This document shows positions 35,620-44,932 of a stretch of 48,790 nucleotides of DNA, piece by piece. The position numbers and the translations under genes were made by a program. Origin of the DNA: Fuerstiella sp. (GTDB lineage Bacteria > Planctomycetota > Planctomycetia > Planctomycetales > Planctomycetaceae); NCBI GenBank assembly GCA_029245955.1, contig JAQWOH010000072.1, positions 1-48,790 of the forward strand, written 5' to 3'. The notes below the pieces were generated by a model that saw only the letters and a list, made by a program, of their open reading frames with translations, was not told where the DNA came from and ran no database searches. The stretch's first letter is position 1. Each line of letters starts with the position of its first letter.

Positions 35620-37149
35620 ATGGAAACGGAGATGGCACTAACTACGAGACGCAGTTCGATTCGCATTGCTGTCGGTGGTATCATGACCGAGTGTAATCAC
35701 TTCGGCGGTCTGCCAATCGACATCGGCAGCTATGAAGCATCGACGTTACATCGCGGCAACCAGGTGCTGCAGCACACCACAAGCGTCGTGGGTGGCATGC
35801 TGCATGCGTTGCGCGGTCAGGAAGCGAAACCTGTACCGTTAATCTTCGCATCGATGTGCTCAGCAGGGCCGATGACCCGGGAGTGTTATCTTCAGCTTAA
35901 AGACGAATTGTTTGAACGGCTGAAACAGGCCCTTCCCGTCGATGGTGTGCTGTTGCCGCTGCACGGTTCAGCCCTGGTCGATGGACTGGACGATCCGGAA
36001 GGCGATTTGATCCATGCCGCACGTGATCTGGTCGGCCCCGACAGACCGATCGTTGTCACGCTTGACCTGCACGCTCATGTTACGGAACAGATGGTACGGC
36101 ACGCCGACGCGCTGATTGCGTGGGAGACCTATCCACATCACGATCAGTACACGACCGGCCAGCGAGCAACTCAATTGCTGTTTGACATGCTGGCCGGAAA
36201 ATACCGCCCGACCATGGCCATGGGAAAAGTTCCGGTCATCACAAGCGCGATCCATGGTTCCACAATCGGAGATGACCCATTTGCTGATTTGATGAGATAT
36301 ACGAAATCGATGGAACAACGGGACCGCGTGCTGTCAACAAGTCTGTTTCTGATTCACCCTTATATGGACTGCGAGGACATGGGCAGCGGAGGGCTTGTGA
36401 TCACAGATAACGATCCCGCCCTGGCAGAATTGCTGGCTGGTGACATCGCTGGACGTTACTGGGAACGCCGCCACGACCTGGAGCCGGAAAGTTTTACGCC
36501 GATCCTGGCCATCCGGAAAGGCCTGCGGGTTGCCGGCGGGCCGGTGATCCTTGTGGAAGCAGCGGACTGCTGCGGAGGAGGAGCGGCCGGCGACAGCATA
36601 GCAGCGTTGTCTGCTCTGGTTGATTGCGATATCGACGTGCCGTCAATCGTACCGGTTGTAGATCCGGAAGCTGCAGCTGAGTGTCATGCAGCTGGCCAGG
36701 GAGCGGAACTTTCGATCCCGATCGGACATAAGCTGGATCCGCGATGGGGTTCGAGTCGCCTGTTCACCGGCAGAGTGGAACACCTGAGCAACGGAGATTT
36801 TACTTACACCGGTGGCCAGTGGGACGGCCATCACGAGCATATGGGAGCAACGGCAGTGTTCACCATCGGATCAGTGCGCGTCGTCATCATGAGCCGCGCA
36901 ACGTATGACTGGGCGGACGAACAGATTCAGACCGTCGGCCTGGATCCGACGCATGCAAAATTCATCGTCGCCAAGAACCCGATGAATTACCGACTCGCCT
37001 ACGGAGATCATGCCAAAGCCGTGATGATCCTCGACACGAAGGGGCCCACTCCGACAACCCTGAAACATGTCAAGTTCAGGAACCTGCGTCGGCCCTATTT
37101 CCCGGCAGACGTCGATATACCGGGACTTCGCCCGACGATCCTGAAGTAG
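35620..37149 (+). CDS. M81 family metallopeptidase (MlrC-like)
   Basis: The 509-residue protein matches the MlrC/M81 family, named after the enzyme that finishes linearised microcystin breakdown. Landmarks are GGIMTECNHF near residue 20, PLHGSALVDGLDDPEGDLIH, VTLDLHAHVTEQM and WETYPHHDQYTTG, the clustered His/Asp/Glu of the metal site, and a C-terminal half with EAADCCGGGAAGDS. No signal peptide is seen, so it is cytoplasmic. Substrate in planctomycetes is unknown; general peptide or amide catabolism is more likely than microcystin. Start is ATG 35620 or ATG 35632; neither has a well-spaced Shine-Dalgarno. Divergent from the third DUF1501 gene, with a 229-nt shared upstream region. Confidence 0.9.
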   Translation: METEMALTTRRSSIRIAVGGIMTECNHFGGLPIDIGSYEASTLHRGNQVLQHTTSVVGGMLHALRGQEAKPVPLIFASMCSAGPMTRECYLQLKDELFERLKQALPVDGVLLPLHGSALVDGLDDPEGDLIHAARDLVGPDRPIVVTLDLHAHVTEQMVRHADALIAWETYPHHDQYTTGQRATQLLFDMLAGKYRPTMAMGKVPVITSAIHGSTIGDDPFADLMRYTKSMEQRDRVLSTSLFLIHPYMDCEDMGSGGLVITDNDPALAELLAGDIAGRYWERRHDLEPESFTPILAIRKGLRVAGGPVILVEAADCCGGGAAGDSIAALSALVDCDIDVPSIVPVVDPEAAAECHAAGQGAELSIPIGHKLDPRWGSSRLFTGRVEHLSNGDFTYTGGQWDGHHEHMGATAVFTIGSVRVVIMSRATYDWADEQIQTVGLDPTHAKFIVAKNPMNYRLAYGDHAKAVMILDTKGPTPTTLKHVKFRNLRRPYFPADVDIPGLRPTILK

Positions 37150-37233
37150 CAGGGCATCACAGAATTGAGTTCGTCGCCGGTTCCGCATCGGCATACGTCA
37201 ATGAACTCATGCGGCAGCTGCTTTCCGCCGCTT

Positions 37234-39135
37234 TCAACTGGTCCTGCAAGAACCAGGCTCATCATCACTGACAATCCCACCTGTCGACTGATCACGTCGC
37301 TGCAGCAGCTCGGGCAGGCGGCGCATCAGGCTGGTGCGGACGATCAGTGTCAGACCTCCGTAGACCATAAAGTGAAAGAAAACAACAAAGACGTCGCTAT
37401 CCGGCATCGAGTTGTTTCTGTAGAGCTCGTGGCGATCATGGAATTCGTTCATGCCGGTGGGAATCAGTGGACTCATATAGAACCAAAGTGGAAAGTCGTC
37501 TGGATCCATATCGGCAGACATCAGAATCAATGCCCCCAGAAGAAGGGGGACCAGGCACAGGACAAGCACACTGATCAGACTGCCGACCATCGCCTTCATC
37601 TGAGTCTTCAGCTTCAGCCCCAGAAACAGGGCGATCCATTTGGCCAGGTGCATATAAATGAAGGCGTTACCAAGGGCACAGGTCACATACAATGCCGACG
37701 CACAGAACCAATGGACCGTTCCGATGCGCGCGACAGACTGAGAACCGTAGTGCAAGTAATGCGCATCCGATGCAGAACTATGTGTAAGCGAGCAGATTCG
37801 AACAGTCGTGTAAAAGACGTTAAAGAAGCAGGTTCCCATCACCGGAATCAACAGCAGTAGAATCAGACGATTGATGCCTGAACGTTTCTGTTTCAAGATT
37901 TCGAAATTGTTGAGCGGAGTTGCCAGCAGCGCATCCAGCGTCTGTTGTTCTCGTTCCCTGCCAAACAGGCGACACGTCTGGCTCAACACGAGTAAAACGG
38001 CAACAATCAGGAACACGAAACTAAAAAGCGTGCAGAAGTCCGACGCAACACCATTTGAGTTTGATTCCAGCACCCACCACTGCAGAAGGAAAAGCGCAAC
38101 CCAGAAACTCAGCAGCATCCACGGCCGATTCAGACGGCTTCTGCGTTTCTCTTTCCAGCTAATAGGCTGGAGACCAGGAAGATCTTTCGAGACCTGTTCG
38201 ACCGGCAGAGAATCAGCTTCGGCCACCAGACAACCGACTTCGTCTCCCACTTTGCTGCCATGAAATCGCTCTGCCAGGGGCCGGATAGCATATGCCTGCA
38301 GCCGCAGCCATTGTCGGCCCAGCGAAAAAGCTGCACCATAACTGAACCAGACAACACCAAATCGAGCGGCCACGGCAAACAGCAAAGTCACAATCAGCTG
38401 CGGGATGGTCAGAATGGCGACCCCCATCCAGGAACGGGGGGTATCCACCAGCATGGCCAGCTGATAGCCGGGGAATAACAGAAACTCCTCTTCACCCAGC
38501 GACCGCAGGAAATCAGGCCGTGGCAGAACGTGCAATGCCACCAGAATCGGCCAGGTAAAGTAGAGTACCGCCAGAATCAAATATGTCACCCAGAATGCAG
38601 CGATCCCGGTTTCCAGCACCGCCGAACAAAAGACGGCGATTGCAGTGACCTGGAAGATCGTGAACAGCAGAATCATCAGACCGAGTGAAGTATCTCGAAA
38701 CGATATTCCGCCGAACAAATAGGCAAGACCGAACAGCGGGGCCGCCACGATGACCAGAGAAATCAGCGGCAGCATGCGCGAGCAGATTTTTTCCACCACG
38801 ATGCCGTGCGGCGTTAATCGGGAAATCAGCAGCAGCCCGAGGGTCTGCTTTTCCTTTTCTGACGTAATGGCCGCACACGCCATCGCCGGTGCCAGTACGT
38901 AGATCGTGACCATCAGTGTGATGAACAGCACCGCTGACATATGGCGGCCCTGCCCGAGCATCCACATCAGATTAACAGCTCGGCTGTTGAGCTCAACATA
39001 TAAGGTCAGAAACACCAGCGAGAACGCCAGCAGACAGACACACCGCAGCACATACGTGCGTTTGCGCTGAGCCAGTTCAATCAATTCACGATTCAGAAGC
39101 GGCAGTTCAAGGACTGAGCAAAGCCTGGCGAACAT
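37234..39135 (-). CDS. ABC-2 type transporter permease, two-module
   Basis: The 633-residue protein is mostly membrane helices. The N-terminal half has the ABC-2 layout: LNRELIELAQRKRTYVLRC, then ITSEKEKQTLGLLLISRLTP, the coupling segment before a hydrophobic helix array. The second half repeats it: PISWKEKRRSRLNRPWM, then FGREREQQTLDALLATPL. A tandem duplication of one ABC-2 domain is therefore likely. Such proteins are membrane parts of exporters for polymers, lipids or gliding-type machinery; the ATPase is not in this window. Function beyond transport cannot be given. Confidence 0.85.
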   Translation of the reverse strand: MFARLCSVLELPLLNRELIELAQRKRTYVLRCVCLLAFSLVFLTLYVELNSRAVNLMWMLGQGRHMSAVLFITLMVTIYVLAPAMACAAITSEKEKQTLGLLLISRLTPHGIVVEKICSRMLPLISLVIVAAPLFGLAYLFGGISFRDTSLGLMILLFTIFQVTAIAVFCSAVLETGIAAFWVTYLILAVLYFTWPILVALHVLPRPDFLRSLGEEEFLLFPGYQLAMLVDTPRSWMGVAILTIPQLIVTLLFAVAARFGVVWFSYGAAFSLGRQWLRLQAYAIRPLAERFHGSKVGDEVGCLVAEADSLPVEQVSKDLPGLQPISWKEKRRSRLNRPWMLLSFWVALFLLQWWVLESNSNGVASDFCTLFSFVFLIVAVLLVLSQTCRLFGREREQQTLDALLATPLNNFEILKQKRSGINRLILLLLIPVMGTCFFNVFYTTVRICSLTHSSASDAHYLHYGSQSVARIGTVHWFCASALYVTCALGNAFIYMHLAKWIALFLGLKLKTQMKAMVGSLISVLVLCLVPLLLGALILMSADMDPDDFPLWFYMSPLIPTGMNEFHDRHELYRNNSMPDSDVFVVFFHFMVYGGLTLIVRTSLMRRLPELLQRRDQSTGGIVSDDEPGSCRTS

Positions 39136-39557
39136 TCGTGGGTAAATTCAAAGGGCAGGGTCACCGGATGCGGACGCGACTAACGGCAAAGACTTGCTGA
39201 AGTGTCGTTTCTGTTTGACAGATGTCAATATCTTCGTCGATTCTGCAGATTTCCTGCCCACCGGGCAGCCGGCACGCATCGCAGGGCCACGGTTTCAGGG
39301 TTCCCGGCAGTCGTGACCAGTTGCCTGTCGGGCAAACCCTGCCTACGTGTTCCCTGCCACTTCGTATGCCCGACTGTGACATACGTTTAAACAGAGCAAG
39401 CCCGGTAAGCGGAGTATCAGCCGAGTCAGGACTGCGTCGCTGCTACGGCGACGCAGTCCTGATAAGATGCTAGACTGATCGCCCGGTCGCCAATAAGGTT
39501 AACGCTACTAAAGAATCCTAGCCGCTTTGCTGCTGGACCAATGCTGGAGCGTGAGGG
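39136..39557. other. Divergent intergenic region with a strong hairpin
   Basis: This 422-bp region separates the divergent permease and EAL-HDOD genes and must hold both promoters. A perfect 15-bp inverted repeat lies at 39426-39462. Several short CGGGCA/GGGCAG-type repeats occur around 39255-39375. No gene is seen. Confidence 0.55.
39426..39462. promoter_or_regulatory. Perfect 15-bp inverted repeat, 7-nt loop
   Basis: TCAGGACTGCGTCGC (39426-39440) and GCGACGCAGTCCTGA (39448-39462) are exact complements around TGCTACG. It is about 95 bp before the EAL-HDOD start and in a divergent region, so it does not end either neighbour; an operator, an RNA stem in a leader, or a remnant repeat are possible. 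Confidence 0.75.
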
Positions 39558-40772
39558 ATGTCGTCAATTTTCATCGGGTGTCAGCCAATATACGATTCTG
39601 ACCTCGTGGTTCGCGCCTTCGAGCTGCTGTTTCGGAATGGCCCCGGCAGCACAGCCTCGTTCAGGGATGGCGATCGTGCGACTGCTGCAGTCATCATCAA
39701 CGTGTTTACTGAGATCGGTCTGGATAACATCGTCGGGGAATGCCGTGCGTTCATCAACATCACGCGGAACTTTATTCTTGACGGTCATGCACAGTCGCTT
39801 CCGAGCGATCGTGTGGTACTGGAAGTTCTGGAAGACATCCAGCCTGACAAGGACATCATTGATGCCCTGCAGACGCTCTCCGATATGGGATACACCATTG
39901 CCCTGGACGACTTCGTCTATTCGCCGCACATGGAGCCGTTAATCGAAATCGCAGACGTTATTAAGGTGGAACTGCCGGCGATTGACAACGCTGACCTGCC
40001 ACGCCATGTTGAACTGCTCAGACGAAGCAAAGCACAGCTGCTGGCCGAAAAAATCGAAACGTATGAGCAATTTGAATTCTGCCGAGAACTGGGATTCGAT
40101 CTTTACCAGGGCTACTTTCTCAGCAAGCCGCGAATTGTCAGCGGGAAATCCATATCGACCAGTAAACTTACCGCGATTCAGCTTATGGGACAACTGTCTG
40201 ACCCCGCGGTTGATATCGATGATCTCGTAAGAACAATGAGTATGGATCCTTCGCTGTGTTACAAACTGATGAAGTACATCAATTCGGCGGCCGGCGGACA
40301 CGCACAACCCATTGATTCACTGCCTGCGGTAATCACACATATGGGGCTGCGCCGACTGCAATCATTCACCATCCTGACAACGTTTGCCCAGGGGGCTGGT
40401 GCCAGGCCGATTCAGATGATCGTGACAACTCTGACCCGGGCGCGCATGTGCGAACTCCTTTCCATCGCTCAGGGGAACAGCCAGCCGGACATATATTTCC
40501 TTGCCGGACTGTTCTCCATGCTTGATGCCCTGCTTGACCAGCCTATACAGCAGGCGCTGAGTGCCGTGCCACTGGCAGAGTCGATCAGCAGTGCCATCCT
40601 GACTTCAGAAGGGCCGTTATCCGACGTCCTGACATGCGTGCTTAATTACGAAACCGGAAATTTTGATGCGGTCGGTCTGTCGGACGTGGATACAGAAGGA
40701 ATTCGCACCGCCTACCTCAATGCCTTAGGGTGGGCCACGCGTTCCGCGACGAGCATAACTAAGCAGGACTAG
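39558..40772 (+). CDS. EAL-HDOD signalling protein (YuxH/CdgJ type)
   Basis: The 404-residue protein has an EAL domain at about 1-200 and an HDOD domain at about 200-400. EAL landmarks: GCQPIYDSDLVVRAFELLFR (E of the EAL position present), INITRNF, LEVLED, IALDDF, IKVELPAI, LAEKIET, QGYFLSKP. The GTGYS of loop 6 after DDF is replaced by VYSPHM, typical of this EAL-HDOD type, which usually lacks c-di-GMP phosphodiesterase activity and acts by binding. HDOD (MSMDPSLCYKLMKYINSA) mediates signalling interactions. It precedes a response regulator-phosphatase gene, so both may serve one regulatory circuit. The ATG follows GTGAGGG. Confidence 0.9.
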   Translation: MSSIFIGCQPIYDSDLVVRAFELLFRNGPGSTASFRDGDRATAAVIINVFTEIGLDNIVGECRAFINITRNFILDGHAQSLPSDRVVLEVLEDIQPDKDIIDALQTLSDMGYTIALDDFVYSPHMEPLIEIADVIKVELPAIDNADLPRHVELLRRSKAQLLAEKIETYEQFEFCRELGFDLYQGYFLSKPRIVSGKSISTSKLTAIQLMGQLSDPAVDIDDLVRTMSMDPSLCYKLMKYINSAAGGHAQPIDSLPAVITHMGLRRLQSFTILTTFAQGAGARPIQMIVTTLTRARMCELLSIAQGNSQPDIYFLAGLFSMLDALLDQPIQQALSAVPLAESISSAILTSEGPLSDVLTCVLNYETGNFDAVGLSDVDTEGIRTAYLNALGWATRSATSITKQD

Positions 40773-41061
40773 GCGGTCGCTTCGCTCCGTCACAGCGGCA
40801 AACGAAAACAATCCAGGCAGATGGCTTTCCGGCACACCCGGACCGCATCACGGCAAACCTGCAGACATCTTTGTGATACCATTGGTCGTCTACAATCAGG
40901 CAATCGTTGCACAAACACTCACCGCAACAGCCGTTGCCCCCAGCTGTTGAGCAGATGAGTTTGCTCAATTCATCGAGTTCCCGAAGATTCCGGCGTGGAA
41001 GTTCAAACTGTGCCGATAGAATGCGTCCGCCTTCCGTGGCACTTACGCCATCGCTTTGCAT
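40759..41061 (-). CDS. Candidate small cysteine-rich protein, unrecognised
   Basis: This antisense frame fills the 320-bp space between the EAL-HDOD and response-regulator genes. From an ATG at 41061, with AGAGG eight bases upstream, it encodes about 100 residues with a plausible helical N-terminal part (FELPRRNLRELDELSKLICS) and a cysteine-rich core (NGCCGECLCNDC, then VCRFAVMRSGCAGKP and VCRCD). CxxC-type spacing suggests metal binding. It overlaps the 3' end of the EAL-HDOD gene by 14 bp and is divergent from the response regulator. No family is recognised, and the call rests on composition only. Confidence 0.4.
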   Translation of the reverse strand: MQSDGVSATEGGRILSAQFELPRRNLRELDELSKLICSTAGGNGCCGECLCNDCLIVDDQWYHKDVCRFAVMRSGCAGKPSAWIVFVCRCDGAKRPPSPA

Positions 41062-41092
41062 TCCAGCAGCCTCTAAGGAGACATGTTCCGCC

Positions 41093-42226
41093 ATGACTTC
41101 AAACGCGTTGTTTGAGTTGTTGCTGGTCGAAGACAATCCTGCGGATGCGGGATTAATTCAGGCCAATCTCAGAATGGGATTGGGAAAGGTCAATATTTCC
41201 CGTGTGGAACGGCTGTCAGAAGCGGTTGCAGCAATCTCATCGCACGCATTTTCTGCCGTGCTGCTGGACCTGAACCTGCCGGATTGCTCCGGCATCGCAA
41301 CGTTTCACAGGTTCGCTGCAAGTTCCAACGGTACGCCAATTGTGGTGCTTAGTGGAATGGAAGACGCCGACACAGCCATCAAGGCAATGGAAGCCGGGGC
41401 GGAGGATTACGTACAGAAGGGCCGGTTTGACTCTCAAACCCTTGCCAGAAGCGTTCGCTTTGCCATCGAACGAAACACCAGACTTTCTGCGGAACGTGAA
41501 CTGATCAACGTTCGCAGTGAACTGGCAACGGCTCAACATCTGTAGGACAGCCTGTATCCCCAGTCGTCTCCTGACATCGATGGGTTCGACATTGGAGCGG
41601 GAGTCCGTTCCGCGGGTATTGGCTGCGGCGACTATTACGACTTCATCGAATTGCGCGACGGAAGACACGTTATTGTAGTCGGTGACGTATCGGGCCATGG
41701 GATGGGGTCTGCCATCATCATGGCAGAAACCCGCGCCTGCCTGCGGACTCTGGCAGATGTCGACACGACACCAAAGGTGATGCTTCCGGCGATGAATCGG
41801 CTGGTTTTTGCCGATACGTCTGCCGAAATGTTTGTGTCGCTGCTGCTGGTAATCTTTGATCCGCTCACGAAGTCGTTTGAGTATTTCAACGCCGGACATC
41901 CCGGCTGGATCCTTCGCGAATCAGGTCGCGAACAATTGAACACTCACCAGATTCCCCTGGGACTGATTCGTGATGTGGACCATTCCGTAAGTGAACACTT
42001 TACTCTGAACGCCGGAGACCTGCTGGTTCTGCCGACTGACGGTGTATTTGAATCGTTTTCGGCCGACGGCATGTTCGGCTGCGACAGAATGCTGCAGGTT
42101 GCGGAAGACCGAAGAGAACTTCCAGCCAGTCAGATCGTCGACTGTCTGTTCGATCAGGCCTTTAAGTTTGCAGCTGCAGATATGCCGGAAGACGACATGA
42201 CAACCGTCATCCTGAAAGCAATGTAA
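41093..42226 (+). pseudogene. Response regulator-PP2C phosphatase (RsbU type) interrupted by in-frame TAG
   Basis: Residues 1-125 are a receiver domain: E13/D14, phospho-acceptor D59 in LLDLNLPDCSG, S87 and K109 in VQKGRFD. A coiled linker follows, then TAG at 41543-41545 (codon 151), and the same frame continues without another stop to 42226 as a complete SpoIIE/PP2C domain: GIGCGDYYDFIELRDG, VVGDVSGHGMGSAIIMAET, AGHPGWIL, PTDGVFESF, PEDDMTTVIL. The stop falls where RsbU-like proteins have a Gln before the LLP-like segment (here AQHL, stop, DSLYPQ), so a CAG to TAG change is the simplest cause. The second half has only a TTG or internal ATG to restart from. Such proteins act as phosphorylation-controlled phosphatases of anti-sigma antagonists. 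AAGGAG lies 12 bases before the ATG. Confidence 0.85.
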
Positions 42227-42907
42227 GATCCTGTCGAAACAAGACACGCATGCTGCCCGACACGTCAACGCCCCGCAGCCTGGCCGGTCAGCCACGTAGA
42301 ACGACGACTTCCGACACTCTTCCGCTGTATTGCGTGAAACATCGCCAGACTGCTGCCGTCACGTTTCCTGGTAATAACCACAGGTGACATCGGTGATTCC
42401 GCTTCAGCCTGAGTTTTGCGGCATGGTCGTCCGGACGGTTTGATGAATGCGACGCAGCATCAGTAGCAGCTCTCTGATCCACCGGTTTCTTAAGTCTGTG
42501 GCGGCGCCGGTTGTTATCCACAGAATCAACACTGACCCCGGTACACCAAAATGACACAGATTCATCGTATGACTGCAAATTTCCCCAATATCAGATGCCG
42601 GAATGTCCGTGCTTGGACAGGGACACGATCAGCCTGATACTCAGGTGCACTGCTCACAGGTTTCATTCAGTGGACTTGCATCTATCATACAAAGCCAGCC
42701 GGCTTACGAAATAACACCGGAATGGCAACTACGCGGCTGTTGTCTCAGACCGGCATCTGTTGTTCGACTTCACGAATTACACTTCCCCTGAAGAATCTTC
42801 ACCCAAGATCAGCAGAAGCTCCGGCGTGACCCCGCCGAAGGAATCGTTCGTCACCGGAGTTCAGCGATTCCGGCACCTCAGGCAGTTGCCGCCGCAGCAC
42901 TACGAGA
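42227..42907. other. About 680 bp without a recognised gene
   Basis: No frame here has both a start and recognisable content. A minus-strand frame at 42288-42578 is basic and odd in composition. One perfect DnaA-box-like 9-mer (TTATCCACA, 42514-42522) is present but single. The stretch may be a decayed gene, or the 3' region of convergent transcription between the phosphatase and HEAT genes. Confidence 0.5.
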
Positions 42908-44710
42908 TCACAACGGCGAGACAGAAAAATCCCGAATTGGAAGTCTGGGTGACTCCAATGGTGGCAGGGCGTCTGCTCCGAGTTGAGGCAGGGCCCATCG
43001 GCAGGCTTCACCAAGCATCGAAGCTTCGCCGTATGCGCTGCGTGCCCGGCGGATGTCGGACACGCAGGGGCGAGCGTCCATCCAGACAAGAGCAAGGACA
43101 CACATTCGACGAACATCAAAATCTTCCGGATCCTCGAAATCGTCGTCAAAGATTCGTTCCACGAATTGCGGAATCAGTCGCTCATCCGGGTTTCCACTGT
43201 TGATTTTCCCGAGCGCCCACAGGCCCCCTGCACGCATTTCAGCCAATGGGCCTTTTACGAATTGTTTTTCACAGAGTGACTGCAATGAATCATCCTTAAT
43301 GATACCAGCATGCTGAAACAGGAACACCAACTGAAGAGCATTGTCGACATCGGTAATCGCCTTGTACCTTCGCGTGGTGATTGCGGCAATTTCGGCGGCT
43401 GCCGGGTAATGCGGCATCAGGTGCAGCAACCAGGCCGCCGTCACATATACTTCCCCTCGCGGATGATCCAGCAGACGGATCTGCGCGCTCTGCCACTGAC
43501 GGTGACGAAGTTCTCCCAGTAACACCATAGACTGCTCAAGTTCCTGCCAGCTCGAATCTTTATTAACAATGACGGCTCCGGCACCTGCGAGTATTCCTTT
43601 CCGCAGGTCAGTGTCCGCGGTGGAAAAATCGCGTAATACATGCCGTGCTGAATTTCGGACTTTGATATGTACGTCCGAGGTCATGGCCTGCAATGTCACG
43701 CAGCCGGCAGCATCCGGAAACATTCGCAGAACCTTAATGGCGGTCAGCCGGACATTCGAGTCTGCGTGGACCGCACCACTGCTGAGCTTCTCAATGAGCT
43801 GCGAGGGGTTCTGCTCAAACAGTGTGTCCCAGCCGCGCGAAGCGACCGCATTCGAGCTGTCATCGCACAGGCGGTCGAGCAGTCCAAACCCGCCGTCGGA
43901 GTCACAGTGCCGAAGCAGCGCGCAGGCAAGCAATCGGCTCGTGATCGGCCCCTCCAGAAATGTCTGCGCAAGCTCAACACTTTTCTGACGGCCAAGCCGA
44001 CCCAATGCGTTCGCGGCCGCATAGCGAACCGGATAGCTGAAGGTCAAATCTGCCAGGATCCGCTCCAGAGCCGCCACCGCAGACGTTTCGTTCATTTGAG
44101 ACAACCCCTGGCAGGCCAGGTCGACCAGCGCATCAGGAAATGCAGCAGGAGTTTCGACACGCCTAAGCCATGTTTCCTTCAGACCATCTTCCCCCCAACT
44201 CACGAAGGTGGGTTCAACGTCCAGACACAGAGCCTCGTACCGCGGCACACAGTACTGAGCCACATCGCCGGCGAATTCCAGACGACCCATCGCCGCCAGC
44301 GCCGATGCGCACGACTGCCGCACAAGTTCGTTGTCGTTGTCGACAAGATGCTGCTGCAGCAGTTCGGCTGTGTGCGAGACATCGGCATATTTCTCACCTT
44401 GAACACGTTCCAGACACTGACTTGCTTCAATCAGAATCTCATCGTCAGCAGCAGAACGCAGCACGCGTTCGAAAAACGCAGGCAGCCGTGGTTCCAGATA
44501 CCATTTCACAGGCGGAAGAGAAAATTCCGGTTCCAGATACATGCGCCGCGGCAGCTCCCTGTATCTGACAATCGCCGGCAGCTTCAGCTCGCCCTTAAAA
44601 TCAAAGGATTCCTGTGACAGAGCATCAGCACTGCAGATAGGCAGAAGAAAGGCGAATGCAGTGACCGTCGGCCACATGCGCGCAGTCGGATTACCTGAAA
44701 CTGTCGTCAT
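42908..44710 (-). CDS. HEAT-repeat protein with signal peptide
   Basis: About 600 residues: a leader near the start (PTVTAFAFLLPICSADALSQ) then helical HEAT/armadillo-like repeats, e.g. LVRQSCASALAAMGRLEFAG, PVRYAAANALGRLGRQKSVE, NVRLTAIKVLRMFPDAAGC and VRNSARHVLRDFSTAD. Such repeats bind proteins; relatives in planctomycetes are often periplasmic, but no partner is evident. The frame extends to 44878, but ATG 44710 gives a leader-type N-terminus; ATG 44677 is an alternative. It follows the FliD-like gene on the same strand by 222 bp. The 3' end is not overlapped by another gene. Confidence 0.82.
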   Translation of the reverse strand: MTTVSGNPTARMWPTVTAFAFLLPICSADALSQESFDFKGELKLPAIVRYRELPRRMYLEPEFSLPPVKWYLEPRLPAFFERVLRSAADDEILIEASQCLERVQGEKYADVSHTAELLQQHLVDNDNELVRQSCASALAAMGRLEFAGDVAQYCVPRYEALCLDVEPTFVSWGEDGLKETWLRRVETPAAFPDALVDLACQGLSQMNETSAVAALERILADLTFSYPVRYAAANALGRLGRQKSVELAQTFLEGPITSRLLACALLRHCDSDGGFGLLDRLCDDSSNAVASRGWDTLFEQNPSQLIEKLSSGAVHADSNVRLTAIKVLRMFPDAAGCVTLQAMTSDVHIKVRNSARHVLRDFSTADTDLRKGILAGAGAVIVNKDSSWQELEQSMVLLGELRHRQWQSAQIRLLDHPRGEVYVTAAWLLHLMPHYPAAAEIAAITTRRYKAITDVDNALQLVFLFQHAGIIKDDSLQSLCEKQFVKGPLAEMRAGGLWALGKINSGNPDERLIPQFVERIFDDDFEDPEDFDVRRMCVLALVWMDARPCVSDIRRARSAYGEASMLGEACRWALPQLGADALPPLESPRLPIRDFSVSPL

Positions 44711-44932
44711 ATGAACAGCACTCGTACGGGTATACGGGAAAAAACGAAGCAATAGCCAGGCCCGTTCAGAAGAACAGGAAAGTCCACCGAAAAGCAATTG
44801 CACAAAGAATCCTGCCTGGAAGCAACCAACCCGCCGCCCGACTTTCATTCGTCCCGGTACAGCATCCCATGGTGACAACGGACGTCGGCTGTCTTCGCCT
44901 GACGGTTCCGGTCGTCGCTGAACGACAATCCA

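Noticed and set aside
42514..42522. TTATCCACA, a perfect DnaA box, and a near match (TTATCCCCA) near 47392
   Set aside because: Single sites far apart, without AT-rich unwinding sequence or dnaA/dnaN neighbours; chance matches are expected.
42288..42578. 96-codon minus-strand frame
   Set aside because: Strongly basic, no conserved features, and no convincing start signal.
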